The notes beneath the pieces were generated by a model. The model was not told the origin of the DNA. It searched no databases and worked only from the letters and a program-made list of their open reading frames with translations. This document shows positions 11,900 to 22,498 of a stretch of DNA of 64,000 bases, one piece after another. Position 1 is the first letter of the stretch. Each line of letters opens with the position of its first letter. Where the stretch lies: positions 99,187,845 to 99,251,844 of the forward strand of contig NC_080671.1 of the NCBI RefSeq assembly GCF_030247195.1, given 5' to 3'. Both the position numbers and the translations under genes were made by a program. This stretch comes from Topomyia yanbarensis (Eukaryota > Arthropoda > Insecta > Diptera > Culicidae).

Positions 11900-14150
11900 G
11901 CATATTTTTATTCAGATACAAATTTCTTTGCTTTACAATTTATTTTTTTGTGAATATGGGATAATTAGGATTAATTTGAAATTTGGAATTATTTTTTATA
12001 TTTATGCTCATGGGAATACAGTTTGACACATCTACATCTTAAAACAAGGAGTTCAGATTGATAGACAAATAATATTAATGCAATTTTATTCAGACTGTGG
12101 GATAGAAATATTTTTAACAAGGAGAAACAATAACTTGACAATCAGTAGACTTTTTATAAGCAAAGCAAAAGATTATTGATGCCAACATCAGTAGCAGGGA
12201 CAGCAAGGAAAGGGCGGACAAAAATAACAGGTATATAAAGAAATTAAACTTGTAGCTTTGCGTTTGCTATGGAAGATCACTATCAGGACATCATGAACCG
12301 GATCGCCGACTGGCCTCCTTGGATCTGCTGGAAACTCTTGGGATGACATTTGCAGGTAGTTGTTGTCAACCAAAAGAGAAGATATAAATAAATTTGGAGG
12401 ATAGCCAGCACATCTCGGGCTAGAACTAAGTCGAAGGGATTCGTTTATCTGGCGCTACACACATAGAAAAAATCGTGTAAATTTACGTTTCCGGACCATG
12501 ACATATACGAGCATCAAAAATTACTTAGCTTTACGTTTGATTTTAATTTTACATGTCGTTAAATTTTGCGAATCACGTAATTTTACTCCACATATGACGT
12601 TTGTTTAAAATGTGGAGGAGTGTAATTTTATGGCACTGCGCATGGATAGTACATCTTTCATGTACAATTAAACAGAACACGGTTATATTTCGTCATTTTG
12701 TCAATTACGGTTTGTTAGATTGTGGCAAGTTTGGAATTACTTCAACGGTAATTCAGATTTTTGGTGTGTGGAACACTAGGCGCACGACCCGACAACATGT
12801 TTAATGTCGCGATAGCTGTCATCGCAAGCGCAGATAACACTCTCCACCACCCCAATACGCCGGAGATGCGCATTCAACGTAAAATGATTGCAACCCGAAG
12901 GAAGTCACGACCTTCATCCTTCCTCTTTAACAAGGTTGATTGATGTCTTTGGAATTCCTAAACTTCCATTATCCCTCGAAATTTTCCAATTTTCGAGCGT
13001 CCTCTGACAAGAAATACTCAAAAAATTCGTTAAAGCTGTGCGAGCTTTCACAAATATTACCTTCTAGGCATTTTAAGTGTCCGCATTCTCATAACCATTC
13101 TAATTTAACGGCCCCTCTCATTACCCGGAATAGAACAATGCGAAAGAAATCAAACTAATACTTGTATCAGGCAATCAGGAACGATTTTAACATAAAGAAT
13201 TCAGGAACGCCCATATTTTCTCCAGGAAAATAAGGAGTGCTTCCATGCTCCATCGATCGAAGCGCCTACTTGGAACTGTAACGATGTGGAGATGGTCGTA
13301 TAAAACCATTAGTTTTGTGGGGAGAATGCTTAGCGCGAGTATCTTTGCTGTCAGATAAATTTGTGAATTTACATTATTTTATTTTGATCGCGAAATGTCT
13401 ATCATTTGAATGTGAATCTACGTGTAATGCTGTTGTCACCGATAAATGATTCTTAGTTCCATGTATTCCGATCAAAGGCCGAATCGAATTCACCGCGTAG
13501 CGCCCAGCTGCCAGACGAAATATTGTTTCTCTCGTTAATCCGTTGACGAACCGGTGCCAATAACCACGTTTTTCAGTTTTCATCAAGTTATTTATTTGTG
13601 TTTCTAACGTTGCGAGTATTCGAAAAAAAAATGGGCGATCCGACGTTAAAAAATTCCTCATAGGACCTTTTCGCATACAATCCTGAGCACTCTCTGACAA
13701 TAACGGAGTGGGAAACCGTCCACGGTTGTTAGCGCCGGATATTCGTTTCGTCTGACCTTTAATCGCAGTTTAGAGAAACCAGCCAGTCAAAACGTTGGAC
13801 ACTTACATCAGAGGAATTTCTTATTTTGATTCGATTGTTTAAAATATAGTGGACGCGTTGCTCTTTCGATCAATGAGCACAATAATGATATAGAGTATAA
13901 CGATAAATCTAACGTGCTTGGTCGCGCTGGTAGGCATTCGTTTCATTTCCACTGTATTCAAGATGGTCATATTGAAATTGTTGCGGATATCACGCAGTAA
14001 GATGGATCGGTTAACAGAATGAAAACAACCCCATGACATAGCGTGGGAGTTGAAGTCTTCTAGAACCAGCTGAGGTGCGATGTATATGGAAACAATTTTG
14101 TCTATGATTGGGATTTCACAAACGATATTTTCCACACGCATTTTCCACAC
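11900..14150 (-). pseudogene. truncated, internally deleted LINE B relative inside the hAT element
   Basis: Minus-strand sequence follows LINE B from its 3' untranslated region inward. About 12390-12450 matches 48362-48440, and 12771-12960 matches 48450-48660 (RNase H C-terminal part). Then 13374-13700 reads RGYWHRFVNGLTRETIF, parallel to LINE B RSYWRRFVDGLTRETAM. Finally 13839-14150 reads LVLEDFNSHAMSWGC and NNFNMTILNT, the middle of the endonuclease. The whole reverse transcriptase is missing between about 13330 and 13380, and the 5' half is absent. Stops and frame changes are many. The copy is dead and shares its orientation with intact LINE B. Confidence 0.82.
12459..12770. mobile_element. 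small MITE nested in the LINE fragment
   Basis: Alignment of the surrounding LINE remnant to LINE B (break between GGCGCTA and GAACACTAGGCGC) shows about 312 extra bases here. The insert starts CACACATAGAAAAAATC and ends GATTTTTGGTGTGTG, a loose inverted pair. It is AT-rich and non-coding, with repeats of TTTACGT and ACGTAA. This gives three nested layers: hAT, LINE, MITE. Confidence 0.6.
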
Positions 14151-14965
14151 CGTGCTTTATTTCTACAATGCAATGTTATTTGCAACGACGGCAGTCCGTG
14201 CCCCGCAGTACAAAACGGGGAACAAATAGACGAGCCCCGTTCAAAAGAACAAATTTTGGAAGAACAAATCCGGCGAAAGGCTCGAAATGAGGCTGATGGA
14301 AAATAAGTTTTCTTTTACTCCTCGATTTTTTCTGAACGTAATTGCTTGCACACCAGACTTTTCACTGACTGAAGCACAGGGATCTGGAAGGAGCACTCCC
14401 TATTTCATAATTAAGGACCTTCTCGGAGACTACACCTTCAATCTCTACTTCCCGGGAGGGTACGTAGACAAAATACTTTTTCGTACACGGTCGAGTGTTG
14501 TTTAGTTAGATCACGCGATATATCGATGATGTTAAATGGCTTGTCTTTGGTCCGGAAGTCGACCATCCAGGGGCCGGTTGTATTAGATATAATTAGCATC
14601 GAAAATGAGACTTATCGGTATTATTTTTGCCATCGCAGAAATATACAAAACGACCTCCACTACCTTCCCATTAGTCAACACTATTATGCGGGCTTCAGTA
14701 CCCACGTAAGGAAGGTTTTATAGCAGGGAAGGTTTTATAGTTGTGGAACATTTGTAGTATCTTTATTCAACAAACACATTTTCGCTGAGCCGTCAGACAT
14801 ACCCTGTTAACAAAGGGTGTTTCCAAATAGCCACCAGATATTATCAGGGAATTTTTATTTTCTCTTACACGCGCCATAGCTGAACATTCGTCAGTACGGG
14901 GAGAAATCACTCCTTATCTTACTACCCACTCGGGAAAAAGGTGTTCCGCCGGCCCTGCATGGAAA

Positions 14966-16373
14966 CAATTCTTGTGTAAAAAATTTACAGCATCGTTCGA
15001 ACAAAAATTTTCTCTTGTGTTCAATAAGTAAACAGACCATTTTGAATTAAAAAGTAAATTTACGTAAACAAGGGCGTGCATGATTTGGCAAGCTTTTATA
15101 TTGAAAAACTGTAAATCGTTGGTTTCATATGCTGAAAACTCAGTAGATATAAAACAACAAAATAAATTTGCTGTTGTTATTGCTTCTAAACCATAATATA
15201 TGAAAACATCTCGATTGGAATATACCGAAACATTTAGAAAATATACTGTTTCTCGCTTGAAAAATTTACGAGTAGTGTGGTCGCCAATGTAATAATCATA
15301 TGTTATTCTAGGGAATCGATGTTGTTAACTTAAAAAAATGATGTGGTAGAATCGATTTTTGTTTCAAAATTGTCATTGAATCGAGATTTTTTTGATTTTT
15401 TTTGTTTCTTACGAAAAATCGAGAATTTTCCTAGATATCAGTATAAAACATTACTTATTACGCGACTGTGCGGGGATTTGGCTGGGTTCAACTAAGTGTG
15501 TATGCATATGCAAGTCCTTGGCATGAATTATTTTTTAGGTTTACTAATGCATCGAACCAACTTGATAACTTCTTTTAACACTTTAACAAAAGCACTGTTT
15601 TGAGCGACTTAGTGGAATGTTATATTAAACACTTTAATCGTTGTCTTCCGTTTTAATTCCACTATGATGCACAAAATGCAAAATTGCACTTTTCTGTTAC
15701 AGATACGTATTTCGGCTACGACTTGAAGCCTTCTTCAGTGTATTGTATCAGAATATACATTGTTAGACTTCATCAAGGGAAGGGAAGTTAGACTACATCA
15801 AGGGAAGGGAAGAATATTTTATATTTTAACAGCTTTAGTTTATTATGAAGAAAAAAAATGTCTCGATTTAGTCAATGTCCCCATTTTGTAAGCCTAAAAT
15901 ACACCATAGAGAGGATAAAAACGGGTCCTTACTGTATTTATTATTCACAGTAATAGGTACATCCCATTTTCTGAAGATGTTTTCTTTCAATTGCATCGAA
16001 CTACACCAATTTTAGGTAGTTTTCAAGGGGTTATTTTATCGAATTCTTCCAAAATTCGGCGAACCTGGGAATTCGTGCGATAGTTTATGTTAAAAAGGTA
16101 TCCTAAATTAATTGATATACTTAAGGGTTTATATGTTGCAGATAGAGAAAATTCATAAGTTTTCAGCTTTTCCTACACAATATTACCAAAGCTTCTTAAA
16201 CCACTGTTCCTAATAAGATTATGTAAATTATAAAGCATTTGAAAATTTTTAACAGAAGTGACGGAAGGTTATCGAAAAGTTTCTCGAAAAAGAAAATTTC
16301 AGTAATGATAATGATTTTCCCTAACGGGTTTCGAGAGTTTTTTATTTGTTCTTTGGCATTAGGATTAGGGATT
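14966..16373. other. no gene seen; small tandem duplication at 15763-15812
   Basis: AT-rich and unassigned. Two 25-bp units containing CATCAAGGGAAGGGAAG stand head to tail at 15763-15787 and 15788-15812, differing by one base. Just before them, 15700-15740 holds CGTATTTCGGCTACGACTTG followed by AAGCCTTCTTCAGTG. I have the impression this motif pair recurs at ends of insect retroelements, but I cannot assign it. Confidence 0.35.
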
Positions 16374-17846
16374 CACGGAAAAAATCCGTTCATAAATTCG
16401 TGATCAAAAGGTCACGATTTCGTGAACTTAACGGTTTACGAAACCCGTGACCAAGTTCCTGAAATTATGAATAATAAACCTCGTATTCATGAAACTATTT
16501 GTGTTTTCTAAAAACCAGTTCGCCCCGAATATACACATGGCGTTACATTATAATGGTTGGTTGGGTTACTGTTGTTGTTCCCTGGACATGTTTAGTTTTT
16601 GTTGTGATTCTTGTTCATTTGGGAATACACAGTCGACAGTCAAACTTTGTTCATGATTTCAAGAGCTTATTCGCGATTTTTGTGAATACTCACTACGTTA
16701 GCGGGATTAAAGTTCATAATTTCAAGATCTTAGTCGCGATGTTCGTAATTTCCATTCACGTTATCGTGATATTTTAGTCATGAGTAGAGTGCTTCATGTT
16801 TTTGCTATCAGTGCTTCACGATTTCAGGATCTTTGTCACGATTTTAAATATTTTCGTCACGAGTTGTGTGATTTAAATGTATGATTTCAGAATCTTAGTC
16901 GCGAGTTTTGTAATTTCTGTTCATGTTATCGTGATATTTTAGTGTTGAATAAATCAATTCATTTTCATGATTTCAGGATCTTGGTCACGATTTTAGATAT
17001 TTTTGTCACTAGTTGTGTGATTTGTGTTCATGATTTCAAGATCTTAGTCACGATTTTCGTAATTTCTGTTCATGTTATCATATTTTATTTTAGAGTTTAC
17101 TTTCAAAGAGTAGTGTAACTAATGTTGATGATATCATCAGTTTTATCATTGTATTCGTAAATTCTCTTAGCCTTATCGTGATCTATTACTTTTTGGTTTG
17201 TTTTTTTTACTTGGAATAACGTGACAATATGAACTGGATCATTAAAATAAGACTCATTCGCGATATCTGGTTCTGTGAACTATATCACGCATACTATTTT
17301 GGGTTCTCAGTGCAGTTTTCGTTTTCTGTCCGGACCTTATCAAATAAATAACGTAACTAATATATTAGGAATCATGAATCAGTTCACAAATGCACGAATA
17401 ATATTTGATGATTTGTCAACCATTTCACGAGCACGAATATTAAATCGTGACTAATATATTAGGGATCATGAGTTAGTTCTCGAGGATTGAATGGATTCAT
17501 GAATAAAATTCCGCATTTCGTGAAATAGTTCACGAAAAAATAGCCAGAGTATTTTGATTTTGTGAACTATTGTTCCTATAATTATGAAAAAAATCATGAG
17601 TCAACCTTTGGTTTTATGAATAATGTTCATAAAGTTGTGAACTAGTTCTTGGCGGAAACCGTGACTGAAGTTCACAATACAAAATCAAATATTTCCACTA
17701 ATGAAAGCGTTATGCGGGAAGGAAATTAAACATAATTATAAAAGCCATGATTTTTGGTCATGGTCCTGTTTTCGTAACGTAAAAACGTGATTGTTCCAGA
17801 ATTCATGGCACTTTATTCACGATTTTAGGAACAATTTTTTTCCGTG
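16374..17846. mobile_element. inverted-repeat element with internal TCACGATTT array
   Basis: The left end reads CACGGAAAAAATCCGTTC and the reverse complement of the right end reads CACGGAAAAAAATTGTTCC. Both are followed by a TAAATTCGTGA-like string, giving inverted ends of about 30 bp. The interior holds a diverged array (about 16650-17090) in which phrases like CATGATTTCAGGATCTT and GTCACGATTTT recur every 60-100 bp, at least six times. No open frame has a family signature. No target duplication is clear. Confidence 0.65.
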
Positions 17847-19264
17847 TAATAATTCAGATCAAAGATACTACTAGAAAGTCATTTTTTAGAAAAAGTCGAT
17901 ATCGAAGTAAAGTTTGAACTATGCACGCATGCACTTCAAAGGTAGCGAGATATCAAGAGCTGAAATTTCAATGCTTATTTCTCAGCCGCGTTGGGAATTT
18001 GAGTAAACGCTATTGAGTATGAACTTAAAATCCATTCGAAAGTTCGTTTTTCGATTTTTTTGACTGAGCACAACATACATAACCCCTTTAGTAAAATTCA
18101 GTTTAGATATATGTTGTTAACGGAGCATTAGCAATAATTCGTTTGTATTTCTATTTTATGGGCCATTTTTTCGCTGTTCCATTAAATTGGTTTAACTTTT
18201 GAGACTTCTTGCACTGATATTGTCCTATGATAATTTGAGCGATTCTCTGAGTCCTTAAATCAGAATTTTGATATTCTGCTTAGTTACTGAGATATAGCAA
18301 AAAACATGATGAGAAATTTTGAATTTTTTGCTTCAAATGACTGTTTCTGGGGATAAATTCAAGGTATGTTGATATATAAGATGTTTTATGTGTAAAACTA
18401 TCTAAAGAACACAATGGCATAATTACTTTCAAAATAACATCACACGAATTGTGATAAAAATGTAGTTTAAGTTTTAAACTGGAAATAAAGCGTATTTGGC
18501 AACACTGTAACCAAAAATAACTATTTTTGCTAGATTCACTGACTCATTTCCTTCAAAATGCATCTCACCTATTGTTTATAGGCCAAATTAAATCAAAGAT
18601 ATGAATAAAAGTTAATAATTGATGATTTTTTCTATGGAAAATTTTCCATGCACGGTTATGACACGCCATACAAATTTTGTCATCTATACATACACACCTA
18701 TGTCACGTGTGAGTGCGACTTTTGTTTACATTTATAGTCAACACTCGCAACATAGTCAACCGATCTTCATCATATTTGAGAGATTAATAAAGAATAGATG
18801 CAATCATCAATTGTCTTCTTTGAATTGTTTATACCATTTATAAGTTTCAAGACATTCAATCTCAAACTTTAAAAATCGTTTTTTTCTCGAAATGAGTTAA
18901 ATGGCGCTTGTCATAAGATAGCACAGCAGCGACGATATAGTATGTGTTATCAAAAACATCGCGAAGCATCAAGTTCTATATGTTCACAATCGATATAATA
19001 CCCGAAGAAAGAGATAAGAGTTATAAGAAATGTATCATCACAATGTTAGGTGGATTAAAAGCGTTTTTAGACAGGGATAGGCTTTCTGGATCTTAACAGT
19101 GGCTCAGTTTTGGGTTATTCACCCACTCTCGCATGACAAAATTAGTTAACAGGAAGACAATATTGAACTAATGCGGATTAAAGCGAATTAAAAATTATAT
19201 TTTTTTTTTATTTCAAGTGTCGGACATAGCTCATCAAGTTCGTGAATACATTGTGTATAAGTGT
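17847..19264. other. no gene seen; AT-rich unassigned DNA
   Basis: No open frame with recognisable content and no clear repeat boundary. The string TTAGGTGGATTAAAAGCGTTTTT at about 19046-19068 echoes the dispersed repeat at 19265-19400. Confidence 0.3.
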
Positions 19265-19400
19265 AAAGTGTACTGAGAATGTAATAGATATTTCCACAAT
19301 TATATTGAACATAACTAGTCATTGAGTTATAATTTGGAGAAATGAGAAAGGCACAATTGCACCATTAGGTGGATTAAAAAAGATTTTTTGTTGCAATTAC
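19265..19400 (+). repeat. dispersed repeat, copy 1 (GAGAAAGGCACAATTGC family)
   Basis: This stretch matches 56645-56790 along about 130 bp. Both contain AATGAGAAAGGCACAATTG followed by a CCA-TTAGGTGGA-like string and TTAAAAAAG. It is non-coding. The GAGAAAGGCA string also ends the repeat at 45513-46330, so the two are related or share an end. Confidence 0.65.
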
Positions 19401-19794
19401 GTGTGAAAACACCTTTAATTACAAATGGTGTAAATCCGGCAGTGTAATTCTTGTCTGGAGCCGATGCTTCATCGTGATACAATAATTCTCGATAACTATC
19501 TGCATGTTACCCATGACGGCTGTTCGCAGTATCCTGTAATTTTGTAGAGTCTTATCTTATCATAGCTGATATGTTTATCGGAATTTATTGAATGTGCGTT
19601 AATCGGGCAATACATAAATTTAATTGTTATTTTTATTTTCGAACAATAGCTGTTTCAACTGGCTGTCTATGCTAACTGCCAACATCGATTTCAGATATAC
19701 AACTAATAATTTGGTTGCTATGCGATCGTAAGTGTTTCCGTGTAATGAACCGTAGCTGATGACCGATTTAGTCAAAGCGACTTCGGTTTGTCAT
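19401..19794. other. no gene seen
   Basis: Unassigned AT-rich sequence between two dispersed repeats. No coding or structural signal seen. Confidence 0.3.
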
Positions 19795-20230
19795 TAATGA
19801 TCTAGACCTGTAAATCCAAGTAATTTGGCATAAATTTTAATAAGTTTTGCACCATTTTGATGTGATCCCGATCAGAAACACACAACAAAAATATTTCAAA
19901 ACTATATCTCGCGTTGTTACTTGTTATAATTTTCTGTTATTTTAACTATTAACGAGACCAAATTTATAACGCAATGTTTCGAAAATTTTATTGTGTTGTA
20001 ATCTTGTTCTTTCATTTTGATCGGGATGGTACCAGTTTAAATAAAAATTTACTGTGTGATCGCACCGTTCAACCCGTAGCTCTGAGACCGGAAATCTGAT
20101 TGCTAAAAGAATCGATAGTAGCCTGTGCAAATCGGTTAATCCATCTCTGACACTCACACACGCACTTATATACACAGACATTTTCTGATCACGACGAACT
20201 AAGTCGAATGGTATATTACGCTAGGCCCTC
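19795..20230 (+). repeat. dispersed repeat interrupted by a MITE
   Basis: Bases 19797-19866 and 20026-20225 parallel 45925-46260: GATCTAGACCTGTAAA versus GATCCAGACCCGCAAA, then GGTACCAGTTTA, TTCAACCCGTA and CGACGAACTAAGTCGAATGG. The match is split by the CCCGATCAG MITE at 19867-20025. It ends with a diverged CCTCCCAACCTGG string. Confidence 0.7.
19865..20027 (-). mobile_element. CCCGATCAG-ended MITE, copy 2
   Basis: A 159-bp copy occupies 19867-20025, reversed relative to copy 1, with ends CCCGATCAGAA and TTTTGATCGGG. AT flanks both sides, consistent with a 2-bp duplication. Comparison with the uninterrupted repeat near 45990-46020 supports a clean insertion. Confidence 0.83.
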
Positions 20231-21914
20231 CCAACCTGGTTTACGTTCCCAAATTTTAAAATGACTGTATATTTTTCCTATAGTTATGAGATTGGCAAAA
20301 AACTTTTGAAATTAAAACACGATCGAGTATTCATCATTAGGTTAGCCTAGTTTTCCATCACTGAGCCATAAATGGTGTGTAGGTGTCAGCAGGGAAGAAC
20401 AGTGAAATTGGAATCCAACCAAAAATGATCAATTTAAACGATAATGTACTGAGACAATCTTATTTTGAACGCGATTTCAAGTTAATGCTTGCATTAATTA
20501 AAACGTCATCGTCCATTTGTAGTACGTTTAAACACACGTTTGTAGCTCATTATCATGGAACCGCACATGAACCAGTAGTTATTCTGACCTAAAATATGAA
20601 CAACTGCTTCATACAAGTTATGTGCGGTAAGCGATGTAGATTTTTCGCACAACTAACGCGTTTTCCCTGGCGTTTTCATCCGATTAAATTTAGAGATAGA
20701 AAAGACACGACCGACGCCGAGCAGCTGTCCTTTAGCCACGGTCTCCGAATGAGGGAGAGGGAGAGAGTAGTATGCGCAAAATCGGCGCTGCCGTCTAACG
20801 AAAAGACATTCTGAGACAAACCGATGTGCGCAATGGACCATTTTGAATTATTAATAGCCGCCGAAACACAGCCAGTGGCCGTGTGCTTAAAATGGAACTT
20901 TCATTTGCACGAGAATAACATTAAAAATTCAATTATTTTATGGTTTTGCATTGAAAGTCGTATTGGGTGGACAGGCGAAATATATTAGTTGGTAGAAATT
21001 ACTTAGTTGACAGTAGAAAATCGGCTAACCGTTCCCTTGTGTCAATTTAAAACCATTTAATTGATTAATTTAATCCTTTTCTCTTTTATCACAGATTTCA
21101 TTGAAAATACATTTACAAACTTCGTGATGTGAACAAGATTCAACATCATTGGACGAACTTCCAGAGTTGCCCCGCGCTACAGTGCTCGTAAACCGTTGCA
21201 TTCGTTGGTCAGCGATGAGTCACACGGTTAATCTACTCTCATTCCGATGGAAGTCAGCCAATGATCTACACGAAAACCTGCCACATGCCACTGCAGAGAC
21301 AGCCACAGCATACGCCGTATCCTACAGTCAGTTCTAGTATGATTGAACGAGAAAGGTGACGAAGATTTCGTGCTACACTGTGCGTGAGTTTTCGAGAAAT
21401 GGCAATCGAGTGGGTAGTTCAGGTATTCGGTCACTCACTGATTCGGGGTGGTTTTGTATTCCATTTTTTTAAAATAGATGGTGCACCTATGTTTTTTGAT
21501 GAACTGGGTGTTGATTCTACCAGTGCACAGTGATGCCGCAATGGCAAAAACCCCCAAAAAGTTTTTATTTAATTCATATGCCATATTATTTTTTCCCAAT
21601 TCTACGGCACTTCAGACATCATACTTCCAATTTTCTTGATTATCGTATGACAAATAAGCTCTCCAGAGCATTTTGAACTAGGGGTGTTGAAAGATGTTTT
21701 TCATTCCTTTCATGAAAAACATATGGCACTATAATGCAATAATACAACTAGGTTTTTAAATAGGAAGGAAAAGGCAGAAACGAATCACTCCAACTTTAAT
21801 TTGTGGCAATTTTTGTGTACTTTAAGGAAATCTTAGTGCGATCTTGCGCAAATCTGCGACAAAAGAGTTATGATTAAATTTTTTCACCGTTGACTGTAGA
21901 AACTACGCAAGGGC
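20231..21914. other. no gene supported; two possibly unique patches
   Basis: 20620-20850 and 21130-21440 are less AT-rich than their surroundings. The first contains GAGGGAGAGGGAGAGAG, a GAGA-factor-like string. The second has short open frames on both strands without known domains. They could be host regulatory DNA or non-coding exons; nothing in the sequence decides. 21440-21914 is AT-rich and unassigned. Confidence 0.3.
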
Positions 21915-22260
21915 TAGGTATCAAGTGGTATGAAGTTGATAATCGCAAATTTTTTTTTTTTGATTTCCAGAAAATAATCAAAGCTGATCTCAAATTTTGA
22001 TGTCTTATTTTGATTATTAAGAACTATTGTGAAATAAACCGTCTAATGTTAAAAGTGATATTTTGATCATTTTGCACTTGGTCCATAACAGTACTTCTCA
22101 CATTAACCAGGCCAACTAACGAATAAAATGGGTTTTTTGTATCGACAATGTTCAATTTATATTAAACCTTATTAATATGTTGGTTTTCACCCTAGAATCT
22201 TTTTTTTCGCTCAAATGTTTTTTTTCAGACATAGTTTTTAAAATGGCGTATGAAAACAAT
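21915..22260 (+). repeat. diverged direct repeat, copy 1
   Basis: Parallels 29725-30060 in the same orientation: TAGGTATCAAG, then GCTGATCTC-AATTT, AATGTTAAAAGTGAT, AGGCCAA and ACAATGTTCAAT-TAT follow in the same order in both. It is non-coding and probably an old transposon remnant. Confidence 0.6.
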
Positions 22261-22369
22261 TTAAGAACATTGTGAATTATAAAAGAAAGTTTGATCGAAA
22301 TAACGAATGAGTAAATATCATTGCATAGTAAGTGGTAATTATTGACAAAATACACCGAAAAAAACACCA

Positions 22370-22498
22370 TTTATTGCACCTAGCAGTGAGAATGAATGAA
22401 GTGAATAAAGTGAACAATAAAATGTAATGAATTACATGAATATAATGAACGAAATAAAAGAATAGAATAAAATAAATAAATTGTATTAAATGAATAAA
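22370..22498. repeat. degenerate AATAAAATGA simple repeat
   Basis: A purine-rich, low-complexity tract made of variants of GAATAAAATGA. It runs up to the left end of the foldback element. A longer tract of the same type lies at 25130-25660. Confidence 0.6.

Larger units (their letters stand above)
11725..14965. mobile_element. hAT-type element with perfect ends and 8-bp duplication
   Basis: The element occupies 11733-14957. Its ends are a perfect 14-bp inverted pair: CAGGGCCGGCGGAA at the left and its reverse complement at 14944-14957. The 8-bp CATGGAAA flanks it at 11725-11732 and 14958-14965. Sub-terminal GTGGGTAGTA occurs near both ends, and a perfect palindrome GGGTAGTACTACCC lies at 11761-11774. 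CAGGG ends plus an 8-bp duplication identify hAT. I see no hAT transposase. Most of the interior (about 11900-14150) is a LINE fragment, so the element is non-autonomous. The intact ends suggest that it moved, or was last mobilised, relatively recently. Confidence 0.93.
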
